Source: Strix aluco (lineage: Eukaryota; Chordata; Aves; Strigiformes; Strigidae). From it: DNA of 64,000 nt. The notes below the pieces were generated by a model. The model ran no database searches, was not told where the DNA came from, and worked only from the letters and a program-made list of their open reading frames with translations. Every line of letters starts with the position of its first letter. Positions within the stretch are counted from its first letter, which is position 1. The position numbers were made by a program, and so were the translations under genes. The DNA lies in contig NC_133933.1 in assembly GCF_031877795.1 (NCBI RefSeq), forward strand, positions 2,912,632 through 2,976,631, in the 5' to 3' direction. This document shows, one piece after another, positions 37,567-47,734 of the stretch.

Positions 37567-40500
37567 GTGAGGGGCGGCGCGCGCCGCGGCTCCCTGAGGG
37601 GAAAGGGCGGGAAGGGCGGGCGGGGTGGGGGGCGGCCGGCTGGCGCTGAACGGCCCCCGCTTCCCGGCCCAGGACGGAGCGGGACGCGACCGGCTGGTCC
37701 AAAAGGAAGCTGAAGGAGGTGCTGGTGGGGCTGGTGGTGGAGGGCGCGGCCGGGCGGTGCGAGATCAGCGATCTGAAGCAGGTGGAAGGCGAAGCGTCCT
37801 GCAACAGCCGCAAAGGGAAACTCATCTTCTTCTACGAGTGGAACCTGCGCCTCAGCTGGAAAGGTACGGGGCGGGGGATGGGGCGGCTCAGGGGGGAGCG
37901 GCGCGGCGGGTGCGCCGGGCCTTGCCCGTGCTCCTTGCAGGCGCCTGGCGTGGGCCGGCGGCGCTAGCTTTCCCTCAGCTTTCCCTCAGCTTTCCCTCAG
38001 CTTTCCCTCAGCTTTCCCTCAGCTTTCCCTCAGCTTTCCCTCAGCTTTCCCTCAGCTTTCCCTCAGCTTCTGCTGGTAGCGCGGAGCCACCAGCCTGCGG
38101 TGGGAGAGGCCCCCCCAGGCTCGCCGAGCCCTTGGCGGGTGGCAGGAGCGCGGCGGCTGGGGGCCCAGCGGGTTTGTTTCGCCCCGTGGGCCCAGCTTTC
38201 AGGGGAGGATGCGCGTTGGTAGGGGTTGCCTTCGAGTTTGTCGCGGTTTTTGCAAAGGTGGCTCCGCTGATGTGCGCTTGTGGGGTCGGGAGTGATCACT
38301 TTGGAAAGTAAACTGCGTCCTTCGGGTTGGAAGAACAGGAGTACTTTAGTGAGCTGCAGTGAATCAAAACCATAGGGAGATTGCAGGAGATACGTGGGCC
38401 TGAACTGCAATAAATGCTTATTTTTAAATAATCTTGAAACCCTAGCTTGTCTTTTTCCCCCCATCATCCCCCAATTTTTTTGTACCACGCACATTTCTTA
38501 GCATTGTTTTAACAGCATACCAGCACAGTATTACTCATTTTGCTTTGCAAGAAGTAAATACCTCTGTCGTGGTGAGATACATACACTTACAACAGTGTGT
38601 TTGAATTGTTTTAATTTCCTAGCGTGAGCAAATTACAGCTGTGTGCTTAATGCATGTTGATAGCAGGAAACAGGCGAACCCAAAACATGTAAAAGTGCAG
38701 ATGTTTCCAAAAATTCAGCATCATTTACACTGAGGATAATGATTTACAGGAGGAAAAAACTGTTAAGTGGGAATGAGGAAACTAGAAATAGTTCTTGACT
38801 ATTTGGGGTAACAGGGGCTGTCCCCGTGCGTCTTCGTTGTGCCGCATGCGCTTGTAACCTCAGCTCAGGGAGGTTCATCCTCCGCTGTGCTTGTCCCGTG
38901 GCAAGCTCCTTATTTGCAGACCAACCTGATAACATATCGTTTAGTAACATCAAGGAATTCTTTACATTTATTAGATGCCTAAAACTTGATGGCAAAGTGT
39001 GGACCATCTCTTGGGTTGGAGTAAGAAGCAGGAAAAGCTGATGACAAGCGCCTGCATGGAAAATTGTACCTGGATATCGTAATGCTAAATGTCAGGCTGG
39101 TCCTCCCCAAAACGCTGGACTTATTCCTCAGGCCTCAGTTGTTACTGTAGGAGGTGGGAATACCAAAGGCCATACTTAATTGTCCCTTCTTAATTCCTGT
39201 GCCCCAGAAGGGGGCTGTAGCCTCTGGATCAGTGTTTCAGGCAATGCCGCGGTGCGCTGTCTGCCTTTTGCACTTCTCCTTTTCGTGGTGCCCTTTCCGA
39301 TGCAATTCTTCATGACTTTCTTTTTCCTGGTTTGGCTGATGGGATCTCAAACGTTTGTTTCGCTGCTGAGGCCAGTGCTCCTGTTTGAACAGATTAGGAA
39401 TTGAAGTCTGCTCCCACAATAATAGCGCACTGAAAGGACTGTTATTTATTTATTTTTGTTGGCATTGGTAGTTAACTATGTTTCAAATGTTACAATTGTG
39501 TCACAAACTAAGAACATACAATTGTGATCTAAACGTTAACGGAAAGGAAGGCAAACATTGTACTCTGACGTGCGGTTTATATCAGTGCAGTTCAAATAAT
39601 TGTAATCAGCTTTTTGAAGTTTCGGGGTTTTTTTCAGATAAGCTAAAATCATCTAAGTTTTAAACACAGGTTAGACTGTTGGGTTGTTTGGTTTATGTTA
39701 GTGTATAAATCTTAGAAGTAGGCACAGTTGTTTGTTTTTCTATACAGATTTTTTCTAAACTTTTTCCTCTGCTAGGTCTTTATGCTCTTCAGCCTTTAAC
39801 TACAGACAACTCTAATGTCGCATTGGGTACGTTTTTCAGTTCAGTATTTCACTGAGTGGTTAATGTCTTTGAGAGCTTAGTTGTAAAGGAGCTTGCTACT
39901 ATACAGTGAAATTCTGAAAGAGCTGGGGGTGATGGTTTTTTCTTAATTTAATAGCCATCACCTGTGTTTTCTGAGAGCTCTGAATTAGAAATGAGAGTTC
40001 AGCCTGAACTGCTAAAAACCGTAGTTGCTGTGATTATTTCCTTCTACAAGTCTCCTAGGATAACTAGGAGTTCAAGCTATGATTAAAATGTGGATATATA
40101 AGGACAAGATGATACAGATCTTGAAATGTGCAGCCAGTTTGGAAAGTCCAATGTTGGAAAAACATTGCCCGTAGCAATTTACCTTACAGAGCAATAAGAA
40201 AGTGAGGAACTAAGGGTACTTAATGGCACTAAAATTGAGCAAAATGGCTGCTCTATCCTTTGTGTGAAGATGGAATGAGGATTTTAATGGATTATTCTAC
40301 ATTGTGACGGAAGCTTTATGAAAATATGTATGTCCTTTTAAAACTGAGGTATTTCAACAGTGGGTTTATAGGTGGGTCTTTCGGAGACATGTGCTTTCAC
40401 TATTTTTCTAAAATACTGGATTTATAGGAAACAAAGAATTTATTCTTAGGTCTGTTGCTGGAGTCCCATGGGATTCAAACAAATAATTTGATTGATTGTT

Positions 40501-43500
40501 TGATAAAAAGGTAGTAGTTTTGCTTACGTTACAGTGGTATTAAAAATGCAAAGCTGTCTGGACATTCTGCCTGTGCAGTGTTGGAACACCCAGCTCTGTT
40601 AATTGATTGGACTTTGCTGTCCAGCACAGATACCATCTGCATTCATCTCTTAGACAAGTCATTTTCTGCAGGGGAGAAGAAATATCTATTTATTGTTTTT
40701 ATGAATTTACATTTGTTGTCTGGCCTGTGGTATGTGGGAACCTTTATTTTAAGAGTTGTGAAAATTGTTAATAAAATCAGCTGAATGGATAGAAGTCAGG
40801 TTTGTGTTTTGCTCCTAAGAACTTCTTCCTGCATGCTCGCACTTCCTTATTGGGAAGGGTAGCTGAAAATAAGATTTGCTTTACTATCTGCAAGGCCAGT
40901 GTTGCGTGGTCTTGCCCATAACTAACCCTGGTGCTGGAACAAAGCAGTAAAGAGAGGGCTGCGTGTGATCTGTGCAGGGCCCAGAAGCGTTCTAACGGTA
41001 TAATTAACTACTTCACATGGCTTCGTACTTGAGCTAACAGGTTCTCCAGGGAGACTTTGGGAAGCCCGAGAGAGAATCTTACAGTTTAGCCTTTCCCTCT
41101 GTGGACGTGATTGTCTAGTTATACATTAACAGCCTCGGCGTATTGTGCTGTGCTTCATCGATTTAGCTCCTGACCAGGAAGGGGTCTTTGCACTGTACTC
41201 TGCTATGTGTTTCTGAACATCATTCATGCTTTTATTTGCTAAGAAACATCTGAGCATTTGTTTGTGTGCTTTACTGTGAGCTTGACCCCGCAGTGCGTCA
41301 GGCTGTACCCCTGCATAGTGCCCTCCTATAGCATGGTGGTTGTTTTAGGGTAGTAATTAAAATGTATGAAAGGGGAGTGATGTTAAGTAGTGGCTTGCTC
41401 CTTTGAAGGTGAGAGAATCCAAAGAAATACTACGTCTACCCTCAAGATAATTCCCCTTTTGCAGTCACGCTTAACACCAGGTTGTTTGTATCTCAGAGTT
41501 TTGCTGATCAGCTGATAAAGCTCGATGTTGTGTTTTGTATGTTTTGACAACTAAGCTGATAAACCAGTGTGGAGATAACTGGATTTGGGGTAGAACTGCA
41601 TGTTTCTGCTACTGTTTCCTGAGGAGATTTTAATGTGATACAAATAGTGAATTAATTTAACTAAATGCCTTTTGCAAGACAAGGGGGAAGAGTCTTCAGT
41701 GTAATGAAAAAAAAAGTGTCAGACTTTAAGTTCAATCTTTTCACTGTAAGGTCTGAGGCAGAGAAAGTACAGTTCAGGGTTCGTATCCCAGAACCAGTTT
41801 ATAAAGAGCTGTGTAGGTAAGTGGTGGTGGGCCTTTGCCCGGAAGGATGCAGAAGCAGTGTAGTTTCTGTTCTTGCAAAGTCTTTCTGATGCATACGGTG
41901 ATGACTGGCAGGTTGCAGTAAAGCTATTAAGAGTACAAATGAGTGTTATGAGTGTTCTAAAAAATCTGCATGTGAAGTTTCCTGGTTTTAAAACACTTAA
42001 ATTGTATACCTGTCCATTATACACATGTGTATGTTTTACGGTAACATGCCTGTATGCTGGGAGCTTTACAGCTATTCCTGAAGGAATATTTAGCGTTCTA
42101 GGGAGCTTCTAAATAAAGGGCAGACGAGTGTAGGGAAGAGGAGGTTCTTTTTCCCCTACCCCCTTTTGGAGTCGCACTGTGTGCTGGCAGCTGTAAGTTG
42201 TCAGTGCAGAGTATCAGAAGAGCTGGCAGGTGAAGGTGAGAGCAGTGGCAGAAGGGTTGTGCACACTGTGCTGAGCGAGGTGTACCTCTGTGTGTGTATG
42301 TACCTTAATGCATGCATACAGGAAAAGACACTTCGGAGAAGAGTTTCCTATAAAGTACTGTAACGCGTGTGCGGCACCTGGTTGCTATTTAGTTCCTTTC
42401 AATTAGATTCTAGGCAACTTGCTTCAAGTAACAGTTTTGTACAGCTAATTTCCAAGCATAAAACTCTTGCTATGGGGGAAATAGTTTTTAATAATGCATT
42501 TAAGAATTCATTATGTTAATACAGGTACAGTGAAAGAGTCTGGTGAGAAACATAAGGGATCTGTTGAAATTCCTAACCTGTCAGAAGAAAATGAGGTAGA
42601 TGATACAGAGGTAGGTGTGAAATACTGATATGGCTATATAGGTTCGGAATTCTTAAATAAAGCATTAATCAACATATAGGTAGCATATTTTGATTTACTC
42701 TGTGATTAAGCAGGATAATTACACTTGGATAGTTTATTTCATGTTTTAGTTTTTTCTATACTTGGAATAATGACTTATCTCTATTCTCAAATTTACCTAC
42801 TAGGAATGTGCACAATTCTCTTTGCTAATTATTGTTTGTGATGATATATTAACTCCAAATTTGAGAAGAACTCTGCTTGTTGTAGTCTTAAAAAAACCCC
42901 CAAAAAACCAAACTACCCCCCCTGCCAAAACCTAAGAACTTAAGGAATCTCCTTGTTGGTTGTACAGCAGCTGCTACTGTGGCTTCCACAGGTTCCTCAG
43001 CTCTGGTAGGCAACGCTGTTTGTACTTGATGAGCTTGACTAAGCTACTGTGGAGATGCGATACTACCTTTCTTTAAGTCAAAACCCAAGAGGACTTATTT
43101 TTAGCAGAAGGTAGGATAAACTGAGAAGATAATGAACTTGAAATTGCAGCTGTCCTCTGAACATAGTAAACAAAGCTAAAATACTTTCCTTTGTTGCCAG
43201 AACCCAAAAGGCTCATGTTTAGATGCCTCTTAGATACTGTAATTTTTCTGTTTCTAGATAAACATTAGCAAAAAGAAAGGGGAAGGCGATGTTCTGAAGG
43301 ACCTTATGAGAACTGAAGGAGCCACAAAAGTCAGAGAGGCCCTGAGAGATTATCTGAAAGCACTTAAAACAGGTAAATGAAACCAGTACGTTAGGCATGT
43401 TTTTACGCAGTCTTCCTTCTGGAATAGATTGGTAATACACTGACAAGTCCTCGGGTTTGTATTGGTTTTATTTTTAATTGCACCGGCTGAGATGAAGTAA

Positions 43501-46500
43501 GTTAGTCCTAACAGTCAAAATCTTTACTGCTATCAAACATGGCAGCATCCAGAAGTTTCTGTAGCGACCCAGGCTGTGTCGCGTTACGCGTACTGACCGC
43601 AGGGACCGCTGCGAGACCTGCAGGCCCACTGGCTGGCAAAGCAACGCCCAGCCCTCAGCCCGTCGTTTCTCTGCTGTGTCATTCAGAAGTTTGTGGGATG
43701 GGGCGTTCCTTAATGGGCAGACCTGAACTAGTTTTGGGTCAGGTAACTTTGAAAAGCCTGTGTTTTTAAGGGAAATTGCTGTTCGGCTCTGTTGCTAATA
43801 AAAACATAGGGGTAAGGTGGGGAAACTGCATAGGAATTATGTGCGCCCATTGTCCAGTTTTACCCATTCTCCAGGGTTTTGGCCAGCAATCTTCATTGCC
43901 TATCTAAGTGTCAGGGTGGTTGTGCAGCTCAGTTTCATACTGAAAAGTGCTTTTCTTTATTCCAGAGTTTACCTTGGGAATGATTCTGCCAACAAAAGCT
44001 CCTGTTGGTCAGGAGCTGGCTGCTGAGCGAAGACTAAGTGGGAACACCATGCAAGTACGTTGGCTTGAAGTGTTGTATGAGTTTAATTTTACCATAAATA
44101 TAGTCCCTGCAGGCTTTGCTGTGGTAACATTGCATTATTGCTGCCATGACCTGCAGACGTGACAGCCGTTGGGGCGGAACTGCCACCTCCTTGCTGGGAT
44201 CAGGGCCTGGGCAGGGGTCTGTCAGGCACGGGAGGGGGACAGTGGTGTTGATGTCCCCCTGAATGCTTTGTTCTGTAACGCTGCAGCTTCAGCAAGGGGA
44301 GGCTGGAATTCACCTGCACGGGTCACCTCCCCCAGTCTGCAGTGAGCTTCAGGGGTCTTTGGAACGAATCACACGCTCCCTAGTTTTTTCACTCAGTTTA
44401 GTGAATCCTGATGAATACTGCTAAATAAATGTTGTACAAGTCCATGGTATAATTAACATATATTCACAACACAGTATGTTTAAGAATGTGCCAGTAACAA
44501 CAATCCTGCCATTCCATAACTTTCAAGTGTTTGATCTTGCACTGATTGACATGAGTGTTTTTTGCTTTGCAGGATTCTGTGTCACCACAGTCTTTAGATA
44601 GAGTTGGTGTAAAAATTCCAACAGTGAAGATACTGATGAGAGAAATCTTCAACTCTCCAGCAGATGAACTTTATAGCATCTTCACGACTAAGGAAGTAAG
44701 TGATCCTTTCAGTTGGCAATCTAACTTCATGCAGATGCTGTTATAGCTGAATACTTGTGTAAGTCATAAATGTGTCACGTTCTTAGTGTTGAGGACAGAT
44801 AATATTCCTGGAGTAGATTAAATGGAGAGACGTGATCGTCCAGCAGCTGGAAGCTTCATGAGCTGCCCTTTCCTTGTAACTTCACTAAGTGTTTGTAATT
44901 CTGGTTGTCATTGTTTGCTCTTCAAGTTTTGCTGAATAGCTTCACCTTTAAGCACTGAGGAATTTCAGAGGTGAAAGTGCAAAAGGAGTTGACAGCTGCT
45001 GAAGCAGCGTGTTGGTTTGGTCTCCTACTGAGGAACAAGGCGAGGCAGCCAACCCCATTGGTCATGTTCTTGAGATAGCGATCAGAAAGCACGAGAAGCT
45101 GGCAATAGGCTCATTCCACTTTTACCTTTTTAATGAGAGCTTATTAGGGTGGTTTGGACCTCTTTTTTTTTCCCCAGCTGTTACCTTAATAGGAAGAAAA
45201 GCCAACTAAACAAAGTGAAGTTGTTTTATGTGGCTTGTGTGCAGCTCAGCCACGCTGTCCTTTGCTTGTTAGAAAAGCCTTTGCTTTTTTTATGTAGGTA
45301 CTTGTCATTCAGGAGCCTGAGGTGCTCAGTAATGGCACTGTTATCCTTAGCTCAGAGGGTGGATTAACTATCAGATGCAATGATAGTGTTGCTTATAAAG
45401 TACAAAATAGAAAATTACTGTTTTGGTGTTTGTGTCCTTCGAAAGGGCATGGGCTAGTATCAGAGGACTTTAAATTGCAATCCCAGCACTACCAGTGGGA
45501 AATAACTACGGCTCTCAGCAGCTCTTTTGCACCTTCCTAGAGCTGCTGCTGCATCTCCCTAATTCCCAAATCTAGCAGCAGCTGGTTGCAGCTGTGTACG
45601 TGTGTGCATATGGATGCACAGTGTGCTTTGTCTGTGCCCTTTGCAGGCAGCCGGAGTCTTTACTGGTCTGTATTTACCCCTACCGGTTTTTCAGCATTTC
45701 TGTTCTCATTCTGTCACCTTACGGACCCCTGCTATTACCACAGACCTCCCTGGAGTGCTGGATAAAATGAAAAGACTTATCTGTAGATGTTAATTCAGTT
45801 AATCACAATATGGTGCGTTACATATCAGTACAGATTGGCAGTTAACTGACATGTGCTGTATTCTTCTTTTGCTAGTTGGTACAGAAGTTTTCTAAATGTC
45901 CTGCTGTGATTGAAGCTGAGAAAGGAGGCAAACTTCAGATGTTTGATGGCTCTGTCAGCGGTGAATACGCAGAATTGGTAAAAAGCTGCTACTTTGCACT
46001 TGAAAAATGGGGGGCAGTGGGGTATGTGGGGGTGTTTGTTAGCTGCTTCTCTGAGCTAAAAAGGAGCACAAGTTTCTGATGCTTCAGCTTCTCTAATGCG
46101 TATCTAGTTCCTTTATTTCAAGGCCAAAAGATTGCTATTATGTTGTGTGATTTTTTTCTTCCCCATTAAAAGAGCGGGCACTGACAGCATCAGGGGAGAA
46201 AACTCAGCACCATCCTTTTTACTAGGAGGAGGGAGAAAGCAGGTTTAAGGTTTATCTCCCAAATCTGTTTCAATTCTTGTAACTGGAGAAACAATCTCTG
46301 TTCTATGCAGGGCAAATGTTACATTCTCCCTGGCTGAATGCTTTTGCAAATAGAAGGGAAAAATTAGTAATTAGAGCTCAGTTCCATTTTTGAAACCTCT
46401 GAAAAACCATTTTCACAGCCACTGAGCTTAGACTTGGTATTTTATATCCGTCCAGATGATTGGCGGTAGGTATCACAATTGGACAGTTTTTGCAAAAAGT

Positions 46501-47641
46501 CTTGGGAAATTGGATTCTCAGTTCAACCTAGTAACGTGCGGTGTGACTCCAGAAGCGGCTCGGTCTGGAGAGGCTGCAGAACTGTGACACCTGAGACTGG
46601 CTTCAGTGGTAACAACCCACTACTGATGCTGAGGGAAATCAGGTACATTCATCAACCTTTGCAGGTAGAGAAGGAACTGTTTAGATGAAACAGTCAAAAT
46701 ATAAACTGAACAGCTTAGTGAAAACAATGAGCCTGATTTAGACCCAGCTTGAGGTGACTTAATGCATGCACTGAAGCAGTACCTGCCTGACTTGGTTGCT
46801 TAACAGCAAACTGTGGGCCAGCCCTGTCACGCTTAGAGATTTCAGAGGTGAAAATGTGGCTCTTGCAGACCTTGAAACTGGCACCAGTAAGAAAACCTTT
46901 GTTTGATGTTTAGTAACTCATCAGCCTGACATTTTCCCACAGAGAAAAACAAAGCAGTGGAATGGAGCAAGCCGAACGCTCGATAAAAACATTTATTGGA
47001 AAAACCAACCAGCAGTCACTGTGCTGTTTACATACGTGTGTCCACTATTGTGTACGATAATGCTACTCTCCCTATTTGTCAGGGGAGAACTATCACTGAG
47101 TAGTTGTAAAGGGAATTATCTCAGGCACTAACGGGGAGAACCTTCTCATCTTCTGACAGGTCCCAAGCCAAAGAATTGTCCTGAAGTGGAGGTGTAGGAG
47201 CTGGCCTGATGGTGAGTCTTTCTGGGGACCTCGGATCGAGGCTGCACATTGCTGGGAGAAGGAACAGAGATGACAAGTTGGCAGCTTTGCTAGCTGGAAG
47301 CTTGCTCCTCTCTGCTCTTCGGAGAAGGGGCTGGTGTCCGTAGCAGTTGTCGTCTGTGAAAAGAGGCTTTGCTCAGACACAAGCAAAAGCAGATACGAAA
47401 TTAGCAACAACAAACATAATCCTTTAAAATACACTTTACTGAAATGTCTTATTCTCTTCCTTTAGAACATTACGCAATGGTTGCCTTGACGTTCAAGGAC
47501 ATGGCTGCTCAAACGGAACTGCAGTTGGAGTGCAAAGGAGTGCCGGTCTCTAATGAAGACAGTACAAGGCAATGTTGGAAGCAGCAGTATTTTGAAGAAA
47601 TACGTCTTTTACTGCAGCAATCCAAAGATGACATGGAATGA
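37487..47641 (+). CDS. AHSA2: AHSA2, activator of HSP90 ATPase homolog 2 (nine coding exons)
   Basis: Overview entry. The exons join in frame to 337 residues, against 338 for human AHSA1 as I recall it. The start MAKWGQGDPRWIVEER matches Aha1 proteins. Residues 21-27 are NVNNWHW, the conserved motif linked in Aha1 to HSP90 ATPase stimulation, and residues 73-76 are RKGK. The N-terminal Aha1 domain is followed by a linker and a C-terminal START-like domain (from about KIPTVKILMREIF to the end). The protein is expected to act in the cytosol by binding HSP90 and stimulating its ATPase. I call AHSA2 rather than AHSA1 because USP34 is the neighbour and because the ending (TELQLECKGVPVSNED) resembles AHSA2 as I recall it. 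The human copy is now classed as a pseudogene (AHSA2P); this copy looks intact. Confidence 0.92.
37673..37863 (+). CDS. AHSA2: AHSA2 exon 2
   Basis: 191 bp, phase 2 to 1, acceptor cccag and donor gtacgg. It encodes TERDATGWSKRKLKEVL and RKGKLIFFYEW, the core of the N-terminal HSP90-binding domain. Confidence 0.95.
37864..42524 (+). other. AHSA2 intron 2 (4.7 kb)
   Basis: The GC-rich start holds the minisatellite; the rest is AT-rich. The only coding-like element seen is a 51-bp candidate cassette at 39776-39826, discussed in the findings. No RNA gene or mobile element was recognised. Confidence 0.6.
37966..38069 (+). repeat. 11-bp minisatellite, about 9.5 copies
   Basis: The unit agctttccctc is repeated head to tail with essentially no variation, starting about 100 bp inside AHSA2 intron 2. 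It is a pyrimidine-rich array on the + strand. Copy number probably varies between individuals. Confidence 0.95.
42525..42610 (+). CDS. AHSA2: AHSA2 exon 3
   Basis: 86 bp, phase 1 to 0, acceptor tacag and donor gtaggt. It encodes TVKESGEKHKGSVEIPNLSE, matching the HVEIPNLSDEN region of AHSA1. Confidence 0.93.
43258..43372 (+). CDS. AHSA2: AHSA2 exon 4
   Basis: 115 bp, phase 0 to 1, acceptor tctag and donor gtaaat. It encodes LKDLMRTEGATKVREALRDY, the helix that ends the N-terminal domain. Confidence 0.93.
43966..44054 (+). CDS. AHSA2: AHSA2 exon 5
   Basis: 89 bp, phase 1 to 0, acceptor tccag and donor gtacgt. It encodes EFTLGMILPTKAP, matching TEFTQGMILPT of AHSA1, followed by a variable linker. 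Confidence 0.92.
44573..44695 (+). CDS. AHSA2: AHSA2 exon 6
   Basis: 41 codons, phase 0 to 0, acceptor ttgcag and donor gtaagt. It encodes GVKIPTVKILMREIF and DELYSIFTTKE, the start of the C-terminal START-like domain. Confidence 0.94.
45876..45977 (+). CDS. AHSA2: AHSA2 exon 7
   Basis: 34 codons, phase 0 to 0, acceptor gctag and donor gtaaaa. It encodes LVQKFSKCPAVIEAEKGGKL and GSVSGEYAEL. The open frame runs on past the donor for about 100 bp, but homology stops at the donor. Confidence 0.93.
47160..47211 (+). CDS. AHSA2: AHSA2 exon 8 (52-bp exon)
   Basis: 52 bp, phase 0 to 1, acceptor gacag and donor gtgagt. It encodes VPSQRIVLKWRCRSWPD, matching the conserved KHIVMKWRFKSWPEG stretch of AHSA1. 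It is needed to bridge exons 7 and 9 in phase and is easy to miss because of its size. Confidence 0.93.
47466..47641 (+). CDS. AHSA2: AHSA2 exon 9 (C-terminus and stop)
   Basis: 176 bp including TGA at 47639-47641, acceptor tttag. It encodes HYAMVALTFKDMAAQTELQL and WKQQYFEEIRLLLQQ. The last residues, SKDDME, are not the AHSA1 ending. Confidence 0.94.
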
Positions 47642-47728
47642 TAACAGCACTGTAGTTTTGTTAGGGCATTACTTTTTATACTTTGTTAACATTTGGTTTT
47701 TTACAAAAAGTAATTTATTTGTGGGAAG

Positions 47729-47734
47729 AATAAA
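47729..47734 (+). terminator. AHSA2: Polyadenylation signal of AHSA2 (AATAAA)
   Basis: A perfect AATAAA lies 88 bp after the stop codon, giving a short 3' UTR. It is the first consensus signal downstream. Confidence 0.75.

Larger units (their letters stand above)
37140..37960 (+). promoter_or_regulatory. AHSA2: CpG island promoter of AHSA2
   Basis: The sequence is very GC- and CpG-rich compared with the AT-rich flanks. It covers the first two coding exons and the upstream region. It includes an imperfect tcc/tcctcctcc tract at 37288-37320. No TATA box was seen. This is the usual form of a housekeeping promoter. The exact start site cannot be read from sequence. Confidence 0.8.

Noticed and set aside
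37051..38311. Several long open frames on both strands in the CpG island.
   Set aside because: They are low-complexity Gly/Arg/Pro/Ser frames caused by GC-rich sequence with few stops. Only the frame of AHSA2 exons 1 and 2 has homology.
45978..46079. Continuation of the AHSA2 exon 7 frame to a stop, giving a truncated protein.
   Set aside because: Homology to Aha1 ends exactly at the gtaaaa donor and resumes in the 52-bp exon at 47160, which restores the conserved KWR..SWP stretch.
46941..46990. Candidate AHSA2 exon after acceptor cccacag with frame RKNKAVEWSKPNAR.
   Set aside because: It has no donor before the stop and does not match the conserved segment; the exon at 47160 does.
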